Source: Epichloe hybrida
Taxonomy: Eukaryota; Ascomycota; Sordariomycetes; Hypocreales; Clavicipitaceae
Direction: 5' to 3'
Assembly: GCA_019022495.1 (NCBI GenBank)
Contig: JAFEKR010000023.1
Location: forward strand, 372,001 to 436,000
Length of the DNA: 64,000 nt
Shown in pieces: positions 10,708-21,939 of the stretch (positions are counted from its first letter, which is position 1; every line of letters starts with the position of its first letter). The notes beneath the pieces are model-generated. The model was given only the letters and a program-made list of their open reading frames with translations. It searched no databases and was not told where the DNA came from. The translations under genes and the position numbers were made by a program.

Positions 10708-13012
10708 TCAGCAAACCTGCCCCATCTGAAAAGAATGGGCCTCAGACTCAGGTGCATTCAAGATGGCCATCAGGGCTCTCAATATCTGATATCCGGTCCG
10801 CCAACATACACTCTTCTCCTGCTCGCCTTCCCATATATCCACACAATTCACGAGCGTCTCGAGGATGAGTTGCCGCGGGGGAATCAAGCAACCCGATGCG
10901 GCGGCACCGCTCAACGGCGCATCCTGTCGCAGCATGTGCACACAGGTGGTCAGCGTAGCTGAGAATATGTCCAACACAAACGGCCGCCCTACAAGGTCGT
11001 AGCGCTGCGCCGTGTCCGAGCACCACCACAGTTCGCGATAGTTGAAGAGGAGTGCGAGCGAGCATTCCAGCGACGACCAGTACGATTCGGGGAACAGGAC
11101 TGGTCCTTCGGCATGGAGAGCGAATGGCCTATGCATCACCATTAGGCAGCGCCTGAGGAAGATGTCGACTGTGATGCGCTGCAGGGGTGCTTGGCAGACC
11201 CGACGAGCATGCCCTATCAGTTCGCGCAGTTGCACGCTGTACCGCAGCACGTCGGGATACGATATTGGCTCTTGTTTCGAGTTCATTTGTATCAGCACGC
11301 TGAGCACGATGGGGAGCGCCTGCGATAAGACAGCTTGAAAGTTCTCGGGGGCACCCCTTTGCGCCATGCGGTAAAGGCCGCCTAGTTCATCTGGACGGGT
11401 GAGTGGTGGCATGCCCGTACACATGGACACCTTGATGTCGAGGTAAAGAATGGTCAGCCAGAGTTTACGCCTGGCTTCTCTCTCCACCGGATCCGGGGCT
11501 TGCCCGTCGTTTTCGTTGCGGTCCTGGGGCAAGTCGTGGTAGAGGGCCAGCCTTACCAACAATCCCAGCAGCGTGTAGGATGAGTCCATGGCCCAGCAGG
11601 TGGCATTGCAGACTTGCTTGGCCACCACCATCAATGTCATGGTCCGCACTGTGTTGAGTGTGGGCCGGAACATGAAGGGTGTCTGCATGATTGAAGCCTC
11701 GGCAGCCATCATGAACTCGACGGCGACTGGGGGATCGCCTCCGGCTGTGAAGCAGCCCAGTCCCAAGACCATTAGAAACTGAGCCAACCAACACAGGCCG
11801 ACGCACTGAGGGTCCTGCCAGTAGCGTGTGAACTCGTCTCGAAAGGAGGGAATATCCAGCACGGGGTTGACAACTTCGAGCATGTCGCGGTAGCAGGCTA
11901 TGTACTCGTCTACGCGGTCCCTTTCGCTGGCGATCAGCCGGTTGATGGCGTCGCGAGTAGAGTATTTACTCGCTGCTGCAGGGGTGCCAAAGGGAAAGTT
12001 TGCGGGAAGGGAAAAATTGGCCAAGCAGGCATTCGTGGCCATGCCTTCCAAGATGGATGCCAGGGGAGATTGTCCAATCGATGTCAATGATCCGATCTAG
12101 ACCGTCCATGTCAATCGCAACTTCTTACTAGGCGGCAGGCCAAGGCCACGAACGGAAATGCGAAGCGCCGAAGGAAGCTTTACGTACCTTGGCCATCAAG
12201 TCTCGCCAGTGGCTTGAACCTCGCACTCTGTGTGTGATATGCCACGTTCCCGATTGTGGTGATTTGCGATCTGGCTGTGTAGGGCCTCCCGCCGGAGCTG
12301 CCGGGCAGGCAAAGTTTCCACCATTTGGTCCCTTGTTACAGCTGTAGTAACACTCTCGGCCACTGCCGCTGGACTTGCATCTGCCACAGGGGAGCTCCTT
12401 GTCACATTTGACTTTGAGACGGTGGCAGCGAAGGCAGCTTAGACAGTTCCGTTTGCGCCTGCGCACGATGCGCTGGCTTCTCTGAGGTAACCAAGTGCTG
12501 GCTGCTGGAGCAGGCAATGACGCATTATCAGCGACGTTGGCCTGTTGATCAGGATCCGGGCTCTCCGTTGACTCTCGGGGTGACATGAGACCGTTTGCTC
12601 CCTCTTCGTCATCAGCATCAGCACCAGCATCATCATTATAGAGGAGCAGCGGTAGCTGGGATGAGTTCTCATCTGCCGCGAAAGGGTCGCCTGTGAAGGG
12701 TGCTCCAGGTACAAGTTGCAACGGGTGGCTGTGGTCTGTAGCGGCACCAGTCGCGCCGATAGACTGCAAAGACAATCCAGGAGGTGTCGAGACGTACGAA
12801 GGCACACTTCCAGTCTTGAACAGCGCCAACAGCGAGGCGTGGCTTGTGGGTGGCGCGTAAGAGCAATGAGCAGCAGAGGATGCCGATGTGGTTCCAGGAA
12901 CATTAAAGCTGCATTGAACTCCAGCTTGCAGACACCGGGTGCATGAAGGCTTGACCAAATCACAGCGCCTCTTGAAATGGCGACATCTGCCGCATGTCTT
13001 GACCTCCCGCAT
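10708..13012 (-). CDS. Fungal transcription factor with two Zn2Cys6 clusters and a middle-homology region
   Basis: Exons 13012..12188 and 12096..10708 (intron 12097..12187) give 737 residues. Two complete zinc clusters are visible. The first, at the extreme N-terminus, uses C7, C10, C17, C24, C27 and C34 (CGRCRHFKRRC). The second uses C193, C196, C203, C209, C212 and C221 (CLRCHRLKVKC) and is preceded by the basic stretch RIVRRRKR. An acidic/Ser-rich linker of about 155 residues separates them. Exon 2 has the alpha-helical fungal-specific transcription-factor domain (EARRKLWLTILYLDIKVSMCTGMPP; RRCLMVMHRPFAL). Such factors normally bind CGG half-sites through one cluster, so two is uncommon. 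The target pathway cannot be told: neither neighbour is an obvious cluster gene. ATG 13012 lies just before the first cluster and is well placed. Confidence 0.88.
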
Positions 13013-14891
13013 GACGGGCTATAGCCAAGGAACGAGGCAGCCTGGGTAGGAAGCCGCCTGTTTGTGAGAGAGCGTGACGGGGTACCAAGAAGTGAAAAGG
13101 GGTAGCTGAGACTAAACCGCAGAAGGATTGTAGCGATGCAGACGCTCACTCAAGGCGGCGCCTTTCGGGATTTTATGTGCTGGGCTGGACTCAGTCCCTT
13201 TACGACGCAGCTAGCCTGTTGTGATGTTTCTTACTTTTCCGCAGCATGCTCCTCCGTACTCCCCGTACCTGATACGGCAATCGAGACGGCGAGAATTTGG
13301 GATCTGGAATCTGGAATCTGCCCGGGCGTCATCTGCGACGCAACAAATGCTCCAAGCATTCGACCCCGAGAAAAAGATGGTCCCTGACGCAACCCATCTA
13401 TCTCAATGCGATTTGCTCTCGGCACAATTCCATCTCTATTATAGTCTGGCCGAGGAGGTGTTTACCATTGTCCAATGGCGGCTCTGCAAAATTAGACGCG
13501 ATGCGACATGAGTCGGTTCGCGTCAATCCCAGCGCCAATTCCATGGAAAGTGACTGACCAGTTGACGGGCGTTTGACCAGAAACAACAGCCCTTTTTGGA
13601 CGTAGCCGGATCCAGTCCGACTAGCTCTCCGTCTAACAACTTCCCCAGATCGACCATCTCCATTAGTTCATTGCCTAAAATAATCCTCTTGGTCGTCTTG
13701 ATCGAGAGGCTGGTGGCCGGCGCTTGTTTGGCCACTGGCTCGTCCGTTTCCAACCCCGACGTTACCTCGCCATGCCCTCATGCACGGGAAGAGTACGTCA
13801 TGTGATCTGATGATACTTTCAATCACACAAGTCCAAGACCGAGAAGCTGTTCAACCTTGGCGCCACGGTGGCAACTCGACGGGGAGGGGATTCGTTGCGA
13901 AAGAAGAACCGCCCTCGACTACTTTCCTGTTGGAATACTGCCATGAACGAGAGGAAGAAGAAAATGTTGGGACAATGAGACCGAAGACGAAACGAAAGAA
14001 TTGTGTCACTGGGATTTCCCTCTACACGAACATGCCGATTTTCCTCTTTATGCGACGAGTACGGACTATACCCGCGGGAATACCCTACCTACTGCATGAC
14101 TACTGCAAACTACGTCCCAAACGCAATTTCCAAAGACAAGATCATCAAGATCATCACCACTATTTCTCCGTCAGCCTCGCCGTATTGCGCTCTCTCGGCC
14201 GGATGCCACCCCTCCCATCGCATACATAAGACCGAGACGGCCCTGCCATGACCGCCATGACCGCCGTCACCCACACATTTAGCTTCGTCCACGGTGCCAG
14301 TTGCGACTAGTCAATCATACTAGCCAGGATCTAGGCCCCGTAGCATCGTTTGTAGAAATGCCCTTGACCATACTACGAGGAGAATAACCCGTTTCTGTCA
14401 CGCAAAGTGTCTTCCGAGCTTGCGCATGTCGTCCGGAAGAGGTCAATTGTTCCCACGCCGCTACCCCACGCCGCTTGGGTTCGCGTCGATGGGAACTCTT
14501 GCCGCGAAGAGCAGCGGCGATCTGTCCAGATTCAGTGTTGAAGGCGAACAGGTTGCTTCCGAAAGGGGGGCGACAAGACGAGTTTTGCGCATTCAATTAC
14601 TTGTCTTGACTGCAACACACTGAGTGTGTGAAGCTAATCAGGCGGTGCCGAACATCAATCCATACAATGTTTCGCGCACTGCTCGTCGCATTGTTTCAAC
14701 GACCAGACGATAGTCCCGGCATATACACCTGCAGCGAAGGGGATCGGATGGACTCTTTATTCATTGGAGACATCAACTCTTAGGTATGTCATTTGATCAG
14801 TCCCGACTCTCGAGGGCTTTTTTCAGTGCCTTGAATGTGCTAAGAAGACGGGCTGGTTTGACTCTGCAGATTTCAAGTCCTTCAGTTTCTG

Positions 14892-14895
<4 letters not shown>

Positions 14896-14930
<35 letters not shown>
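14896..14930. repeat. (GT)n microsatellite
   Basis: A run of alternating T and G about 30 bases long within non-coding DNA. Confidence 0.9.
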
Positions 14931-14932
<2 letters not shown>

Positions 14933-15094
14933 TGCTTCTCTTTTTGGTATCCGGCGCGCAACCGTGATATGAGAGGAAGGGTCGTGTGCTATCATCTCGC
15001 GCGCCTTCCTCACCTTGCACTGGACGGTTTACCTCCGTTTTGCGAGGGCTTTGGCTTCCAAAAAAAAAAGGTTTCATGTTTCGCCTCGCTTCGT

Positions 15095-15135
15095 GTTCTT
15101 TCTTTCTTTCTTTCTTTCTTTCTTCTTCTTCTTCA
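15095..15135. repeat. (TTTC)n then (TTC)n pyrimidine repeat
   Basis: A tetranucleotide run followed by trinucleotides, in the presumed promoter of the RING-like gene. Confidence 0.85.
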
Positions 15136-15266
15136 TTCCTCCTCTTCCTCCACCCTTCAGGACGTTTCGGCATACCTTTACGCGCTCCACGTTTGCCGTT
15201 ACGTTCCAGGGCGAGGCCTGTTTCCATCTAAAGAGCCTGTATTATCTGCTATGGGCATTTTTCTGC

Positions 15267-16099
15267 ATGTATATCAACATGAAATCTCTTTCTCGAATCA
15301 TTAAAAACCTTCGGAATGACCTTGTGCTGGCTTCCAAAATCGCCATCGCGGTCGCGGTGGCCATTTTCGTCGCTGTCTTAATGTGAGTTGCATTCAGCAC
15401 TTGAACATTTCGAAAGACGGGGCTGACACAAGTTGTGAATCTCTTCGTCTATTAGTCTATTCACAGTATTTGCTCTGTATCGTCGATTGAAGCGCCGACG
15501 CCACAAGCAAAGGTTGTGGAAACAGCCTGAAACGCGACCTGTCCACCAATTGATTGCACGTCGTAGGCTTCGACCGTTCGTTCGTCGAATTGCAATCGAC
15601 ACGACAGTTGGATGGTATAGCGCTCATGCGCGAAGCGAAGGTCAGATAGACAAGGGTCATTGGTGAGCCAAGCAAGCTGTTTCCAGGGTCGGCCAAGATG
15701 GTTGATATTTTCAATGCGCTCAATAGCCCTCTATGCGACAAACGTCTTGTTACCGAGCTTCAAGTGGAAAAGGAGGCATCACACAACTACTTGAGAAGAC
15801 TTTTCAAGAAGCTCATCTCCGGTCAAGTGTTGCCGGTCGCTCTACGGTCCAATAATGTATCATTGCTACTAAAGAACTCAGAGACACGCTCTCTTCAGCA
15901 AACATGCTCACCATCACAGGCGAGCACGTCTTGCAGTGAGGAAGAGGAACGGAAGGCAATAGCTGATCTCCAATCCGTACGCTGGGCGAGTGAAGTTTCA
16001 CAACTTGTCGATTGTGGTCATATGTTTCACTCGACATGTTTGGTCAACTGGTGGCTCGAAAAGAGAGGACACTGTCAGGTTTGTGGACTTGAATATTAG
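15267..16099 (+). CDS. Small membrane-anchored RING-like protein (RING-H2 second half only)
   Basis: Three exons (15267..15382, 15456..15640, 15687..16099; introns 73 and 46 bp) give 237 residues in one open frame. Residues ~25-50 form a hydrophobic helix (KIAIAVAVAIFVAVL) followed by a strongly basic stretch (RRLKRRRHKQR), as in a single-pass membrane anchor with a cytosolic basic flank. The C-terminus has CGHMFHSTC then CQVC, the second half of a C3H2C3 RING (C-x-H-x2-H-x2-C-x11-C-x2-C). The expected first C-x2-C pair is not visible upstream; only CSPSQASTSC is seen. Either an intron hides it, or the domain is degenerate. An E3 ubiquitin-ligase role is possible but unproven. Starts at 15267 or 15279. 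The 46-bp second intron is short. Confidence 0.5.
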
Positions 16100-17146
16100 A
16101 GCTCCAGGATCGCAGCAAGGCGTGATATCGTGCGAGCTGCCTATCATGGAGAAGGTTCGCCACACAGAGACTTGGTCTGAGTGTGAGCAACTCTTGGGCA
16201 GGTTTTTCCAAGGTTTGATTCTATGATTCTATGATGAGCGAAATGATGGGGATACATGTTTGCATTGGCTTTGTTTGACAGCGCACGCGACGGATGGGGT
16301 TCGGATAGAATATGAATAGAACAACAACAGCGTTGATGTCGTTCAAGGACGGAACACCAGCGACGTATAAATCGGTGGGGAGATGATGATGGTTATGTCT
16401 CCTTTGTCACTCGCGCTCGAGATGATGGGTGAGGCGCCCCGATCATGGCGGGACTCGGTGTCATGTCCGGGTTGCGGAGTGCTGAGATTGTTCTGATTGG
16501 CAATTACCCCGAGTGGGTCGATGACGGGCTGCTTCGTCGAATCATCGATGACGGCCGATGCGTGGTTGGAACTTTGAATCGAGCATTCCCGCCGGCGATC
16601 GAGTTGGGGAGTTGCTGTCGTGGCCTAATTCTGTATGTCTATTTTGTCAGGCGCACCTTTTGGTAGGGGGGGACTGCACGGATCCGTCCGTACATGACGC
16701 GCTTTTTTTTGCCAGCCGTACATGTACGTACATGTAGACGCATGGGCGAAGCTGCAATCTTGGGGGCTTTGGTGATGATATCATTGGCTGGCGCTCCGGC
16801 CGAGGAAGCTTGGGAAACTGACGTCGGTGTATCGCGTCATCACTCCTTGGCCTTGTCTTGGAATGTTGTTGTTCAACAAGTACAAAGTTCTGAAGGAATA
16901 ATTTCACAAGACTCGTCGATGCCAATTTTGCGCACGCTTACACGCACGCACCCTTGTTGGACCCTTTGTATTGACCCCATGACTTGTTTGGCATAGAGTA
17001 TTCCAAAGAGGTTTGCCGTCGTCGCCCTCTCATGCATGCGCTCCGTCTGTCTCGCAGTGGTGGTGCAGTGCGCACCGCGAAGCAGCAAGTTGTTGCTTCT
17101 CGACTCACCTCGTAGACGATCCTTGTCACAAGTTGTCAGCGCGACC
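16100..17146. other. Intergenic region upstream of the UV endonuclease gene
   Basis: No supported gene. Frames of 60-130 codons on both strands have no recognisable content. The last part is the UVDE promoter; the word ACATGTACGTACATGT near 16720 is a perfect 16-bp palindrome. Confidence 0.5.
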
Positions 17147-19046
17147 ATGGCGCCGAAGCGGAAGCGCGCCGTGCCGCCAGCCCCGGAGCCGTCTCGCCGG
17201 AGGAGAAGCAGTCGACGGATCAAAGAAGAAGACGCCCACGACAAGGAAGCCGATTTTGTCGCCGGCAATCAGATGGGCGGGGCGTTGCCGTCAAGGGAGG
17301 CCGTGGAACGGGCGAGGCACACGCTGTCGGAGATGGAGCACAAGTTGCTTGACGAGGCGAAGAGGCAGCGTCTGGCGATCGAGGCGTCCGACTTGGCCGC
17401 CAGCATTGCGGCAGACGAGGAGGAGGAGGAGGAGGAGGAGGAGGATGCTCATGGCGCCGACACAGTGCTCGTCCTCCATGGATCGAAGAAACGGCCTGGC
17501 GCGCAATCGGCTGCTGGCCTCGGCGAGAAAAGCGTCAAGATCGACGACTCGATGCCCGGCGCGCCGGCTGACGGTGCCCCGTTGGACGACGAGGCGGGTG
17601 ATCGAGGACCGCGACGTCCACCGCCGGTGAATAGTGACCGTCTTCCCTTGCCGTGGACAGGCCGACTTGGCTATGTAAGATTTTTTGCAAGCCTTTCCTT
17701 CTTCCGCGCGCGAGGAGGCGCGTTGAGCTAATGATTAAGGTTGGCAGGCGTGTCTGAACACGTATCTCCGTGCCGCGAATCCGCCGGTTTTCTCGTCGAG
17801 AACGTGCCGGATAAGCTCTATTCTCGAACACCGATATCCCTTGCAAGACCCGACGCAGCCCGAGCACCCGACCAAGAACCGGCCTGACAAGACGCAGCAG
17901 CCGAGCGTGGAGCGCGGTCTCAAGTTTGTCCAGAAACTCGGGCTGAGCAATGCCCGGGACATTGTCAAGATGATTCGGTGGAACGACAAATATGGCGTGA
18001 GGTTCATGAGGCTGAGCAGCGAGATGTTCCCGTTTGCCAGCCACCAGGAGTACGGATACGGCTTGTCCTTTGCGGCCGACGTCCTGGCCGAGGCGGGGAG
18101 GGTTGCTTCCGAGCTCGGCCATCGACTCACGACGCATCCTGGACAGTTCACGCAAATCGGGAGCCCGCGCAAGGAGGTGGTGGCAGCCTCGATGCGCGAC
18201 CTGGCGTACCATGCCGAGATGCTCACACTTCTCCGCCTCTCGGACCAGCTGGACCGGGACGCCGTCATGATCCTGCACATGGGCGGCGTGTACGGGGACA
18301 AGGAGGCGACGCTGCATCGCTTCCGCCAAAACTACGCCAAGTTGCCCGCCGGGGTGAAGAAGAGGTTGGTGCTGGAGAATGACGACGTGTCGTGGAGCGT
18401 GCACGATCTTCTCCCCGTCTGCGAGGAGCTCAACATCCCCCTCGTGCTGGATTACCACCATCACAACATCGTCTTCGACCCCGTCGTCCGCGAAGGCACG
18501 CTCGACATCATGGCCTTGTACGACCGCATCAAGACGACGTGGTCCAAGAAGGGCATCACGCAAAAGATGCATTACAGCGAGCCGACGGCACCGGCTGTCA
18601 CGCCGCGCGACCGACGCAAACACTCGCCGCGCGTCAAGACGCTGCCCCCGTGCGCCAACGACATGGATCTCATGATCGAGGCCAAGGACAAGGAACAGGC
18701 CGTCTTTGAGCTCATGCGCGCATTCAAGCTCCCGGGCTGGCACTTGTTCAATGACATGGTGCCTTACGAACGCGACGACGAGCCCAGAAAGGCAGTGCTG
18801 AAGAAGACCAAAAGGCTTGCCAAGAATAAGCAGCGACAGGACGCAAGCGCGCCCGATGGCGAGATTGAAACACCGGAGCGCTTGGTGAGTGCAGAGGACG
18901 TTGGCATGGGCGGCGCATGGTGCAGAGTGTACTGGCCGGAAGGCATGGAAGAATGGCTGAGGCCGAGAAAGAGAGAGGTGAAGCCAAAGGATGGAGCCAA
19001 AGCTCGTATCCCGAATGGAGTCGAGTGCGAGGATGAGGGACACTGA
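17147..19046 (+). CDS. UVE1: UV-damage endonuclease (UVDE/Uve1 family)
   Basis: Exons 17147..17674 and 17748..19046 (intron 17675..17747) give 608 residues. A basic N-terminus (MAPKRKRAVPP; RRRRSSRR) with likely nuclear signals and a Glu run encoded by GAG repeats precedes the catalytic TIM barrel. The barrel carries the UVDE blocks RLGYACLNTYLR, MIRWNDKYGVRFMRLSSEMFPF, LTTHPGQFTQIGSP, ILHMGGVYGDKEATL, LVLENDDVSW and LVLDYHHHN, whose His, Glu and Asp residues bind the metal cluster. UVDE nicks DNA 5' of UV photoproducts and abasic sites, starting an alternative excision repair known in fungi such as Neurospora and fission yeast. The length is close to that of other filamentous-fungal proteins. 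The C-terminal extension (from ~residue 510) is Lys-rich. Confidence 0.95.
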
Positions 19047-19361
19047 GGGATCGGTTGACTCGGTGTGATCCGGCTTCCTTCTGAAGTCGGCAGGAAAAGA
19101 AACGAACCGCCCGAGTCACACGTACTGTGTAAAAACGACTCTTGTATTGTAGTTTGACAAACCATGGTAAAAATAATGATAATCAAAGCGACGACGTGAC
19201 GGGTTTGCTATGGACCCGGCCATGGCCATATTCGTGACACCACCTTGTCGCCGTCTCCACATAGCAAAAACACACCAGTCGTCAAAATCCGCTCCGGGGC
19301 AATTCCTCATCCATGGTCAGCATCGCTGCCGCAATACACACCTCTCACAGATCCTTGCTCA
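19047..19361. other. Short intergenic region between UVE1 and the SET-domain gene
   Basis: Tandem genes; this holds the UVE1 3'UTR and the SET-gene promoter. Nothing else was seen. Confidence 0.6.
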
Positions 19362-21024
19362 ATGGCTTCCCTCGATTTTGACGGCAGAACCGCTGCCTTT
19401 TTGCACTGGTTTAGAGGCTTGCCAGGGGCCTTATTTTCCGACGCCATCCACATCGCTGACTTGCGATCTCGCGGTGCCGGGCGTGGAATCGGTACATGAT
19501 GCCCCCCCCCCAGTGCAAAGTAATTCTTTTCCCCCCCAAAATGCCGGGCTGACATGAGTTCCAGTTGCCACGCGAGATATCCCCGCTGACACTACCTTGT
19601 TCGCCATACCGAGGAGTGCAATCATCAGCTCCGAGACGTGTGGCCTCAGAGAGCAGGTGCCTGGTCTGTTCGAGAGTCACGGCGATGAGGACGACGAGCA
19701 GCCCCTTGACTCATGGAGCTCACTGATCCTCATCATGATGTACGAGTATCTCCTCGGCAACCGATCCAGGTGGAAGCCCTACATGGACATCTTGCCAGAG
19801 GCGTTTGACACGCCCATGTTCTGGTCCGGCGACGAGCTGGCGCAGCTGCAGGCCAGTGCGACGGTGACCAAGATTGGCAAGGCCAGTGCAGAGGCCATGT
19901 TCCGGAGTCGTCTGCTGCCGGCCATCCGCGGCAATCCCACCATTTTCCACTCCAGCGGAGAGTACAGCGACGAGGACCTTGTGAGATTGGCACACCGAAT
20001 GGGGAGCACCGTCATGGCGTACGCGTTTGATTTGGAGAGTGATGACGAGGGAGATGATGATGAGTCGGACGGCTGGATGGAGGACCGGGAAGGAAAATCG
20101 ATGATGGGCATGGTCGCCATGGCGGATATCTTGAATGCCGACGCCGAATTCAATGTATGGCACACACAGATTGAGAAAAAGGGGGGCCCCGAGAGTGGAC
20201 AAGATGAGGGTCACCCAGAGATGGAAATGAATTTTTTTTTTTTTTTTGGTTGCTAATTCCCGTCGTTGACAACAGGTACATGTCAATCACGGTGACGACG
20301 AGTTGACCGTCACGACGTTGCGCGACATCAAGACAGGCGATGAGATCCTCAATCATTACGGCCCGCACCCCAATTCAGAGCTGCTCCGTCGATACGGGTA
20401 CGTCACGGACAGGCACTCGAGATACGACGTGGTGGAGATCCCTTGGAAGTTGGTACAGAGCTCACTTATTTCCGAACTGGGCGGACAGGTGCCGCAGGAG
20501 GCCATGCAAAAGGCGGTATGTATGCAAATTTGTTAAAAAAGGCGACCTGCCCATCTATGCCTGACAACTCAGCTGACAATTGTGGGCAGATGGAGACGAT
20601 TGACCAAGATGAAGTAGAGGACACGTTTGTGCTGGAGCGAAATTCAGGTGAGCCCAACGCAGACGGCACGTTTGCCTCTGCCGCATCGGTAGACGACATG
20701 CCAGAGGACTTGAAGGCGCAGCTGAAGGCCGTCCTCAAGGCACTGCGAAATCAGCATGGCACTCTCATCCCCACCAAGAGAAGACGGAACGACGTCCTGA
20801 AGTCGGCCGTGGTCGGAGCCCTCCGCTCAGTCGCATCGCGGTACTCGACGACGGCGGACGAAGACGAAGAGCTTCTCAAACATGCCGACCTTGACCGCCG
20901 TCACCGAATGGCAGTAGTGGTTAGGCTGGGCGAGAAGCGCCTCATCCAGGAGGCTTGCGCCCGATTCTCGGAAGAAGCCGCCCAGGATGCACAGGACGCG
21001 CATAAGAGGACCAAGCGAGGATAG
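19362..21024 (+). CDS. RKM4: SET-domain lysine methyltransferase, Rkm4/SETD6-like
   Basis: Four exons (19362..19491, 19565..20154, 20276..20515, 20590..21024) give 464 residues. The order matches the Rkm4 family: FLHWFRGLPGALF, DLRSRGAGRGIVATRDIPADT (SET N-block), a long insert with RWKPYMDILPEAFDTPMFW (iSET/Rubisco-methyltransferase type), then MADILNADAEFN, VNHGDDELTV, GDEILNHYGPHPNSELLRRYG (the Tyr-containing SET C-block), and a helical substrate-binding C-domain. Yeast Rkm4 methylates the large-subunit ribosomal protein L42; that role is inferred. Intron 2 (20155..20275) contains a 16-T run, and intron 1 has C-homopolymers. The gene symbol rests on family resemblance only. Confidence 0.88.
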
Positions 21025-21939
21025 GTCAGGTCAATCTTACAATGATGGCGAACACATTGAACTTGGCCACATAAATCGACAAATTGTTCGTAGGGAGGAC
21101 CTTCCGTGAGCACATGATGCTAACAAGAGCTATGCCATGCCGATGGGCAGCAGCATGGGATGAATTTCCCAGATTTGTCGTGACAGGAAATCCAGCCGGC
21201 TGTTGGACCAGAACCATGCGGTGATTTTTTTTTCGGAGAGCTTTTTCACGTTGCAGGAAGAACCATTGGACACTCCTACGTAGTCGGGGGCCAACTCGTC
21301 ACCACCACTCAGGCTTGAGACGGCTGGTTTTCCGGCCATCTTTGTCTCGGATCGGTCCAAGGCCCGGCGGCGCCTTTCTCGATTCCTGGAGGCTTCAGCA
21401 ACGCCCTCCTCCGGCCGGCCTCGCACCTGCAGGCCATGCACTTTGTGCCATCTCCCAGGCCTCGTACCAGTTCGACCATGACGGTTGGGGATTGAGGATT
21501 GGTTGCAGCCATGGGTAGGTAGGGTGGTTGGTCTTATCATTGCATGTCCCTGACATGGCGTACGCGAAACAAACACATTCTTCAGTCCCCGCCACCAATA
21601 CTTGTGCTCCTTTTCTCAACATTCTTTTGTTGTATTTCATTTGTGCTTGTCTGAGTCAAGATTGCTGCTACTCCGTGGAGCTACACTTCCCTGAAGACCC
21701 GTGGCCTCGTCTTCCCGCTCAGTCCCGCCATTACTTTCCAGCTCAGGTTCGCCGGCACCTTGCTTTTAACACATAGTACTTGCGCACGCACGCACGCACG
21801 CACGCATCTTCAACTCCTCTGTCTGATTCTTCAACATTCGGAAGCCGTATGCGTGGGTTGCAATGACACGATTTCATAGCTGCTTGGGCTGCAAAGCTGA
21901 TTCAATCCCCAAAATATCTTGCTCCAGAACAACCACCTC
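21025..21939. other. Intergenic region between convergent SET and AP-1 mu genes
   Basis: No supported gene. The minus-strand frame 21130..21576 has no motif. A run of (ACGC) units lies at 21781-21806. Confidence 0.55.
21781..21806. repeat. (ACGC)n simple repeat
   Basis: About six tandem tetranucleotides downstream of the AP-1 mu stop codon. Confidence 0.85.

Larger units (their letters stand above)
13013..15266. other. Gene-poor 2.2-kb interval
   Basis: This is the upstream side of the zinc-cluster gene and of the RING-like gene. It contains only scattered frames below 150 codons without recognisable motifs or splice continuity. It holds a GT dinucleotide run and a TTTC run. Its length upstream of a regulator gene may reflect an extended promoter. 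Confidence 0.55.

Noticed and set aside
13780..14229. 149-codon plus-strand frame in the gene-poor interval
   Set aside because: No motif, no compatible splice partners, and composition like the surrounding non-coding DNA.
17535..19043. 502-codon open frame on the minus strand
   Set aside because: It is exactly antisense to the UVDE gene, which is unambiguous by motif. GC-rich codons on the sense strand leave the opposite frame open.
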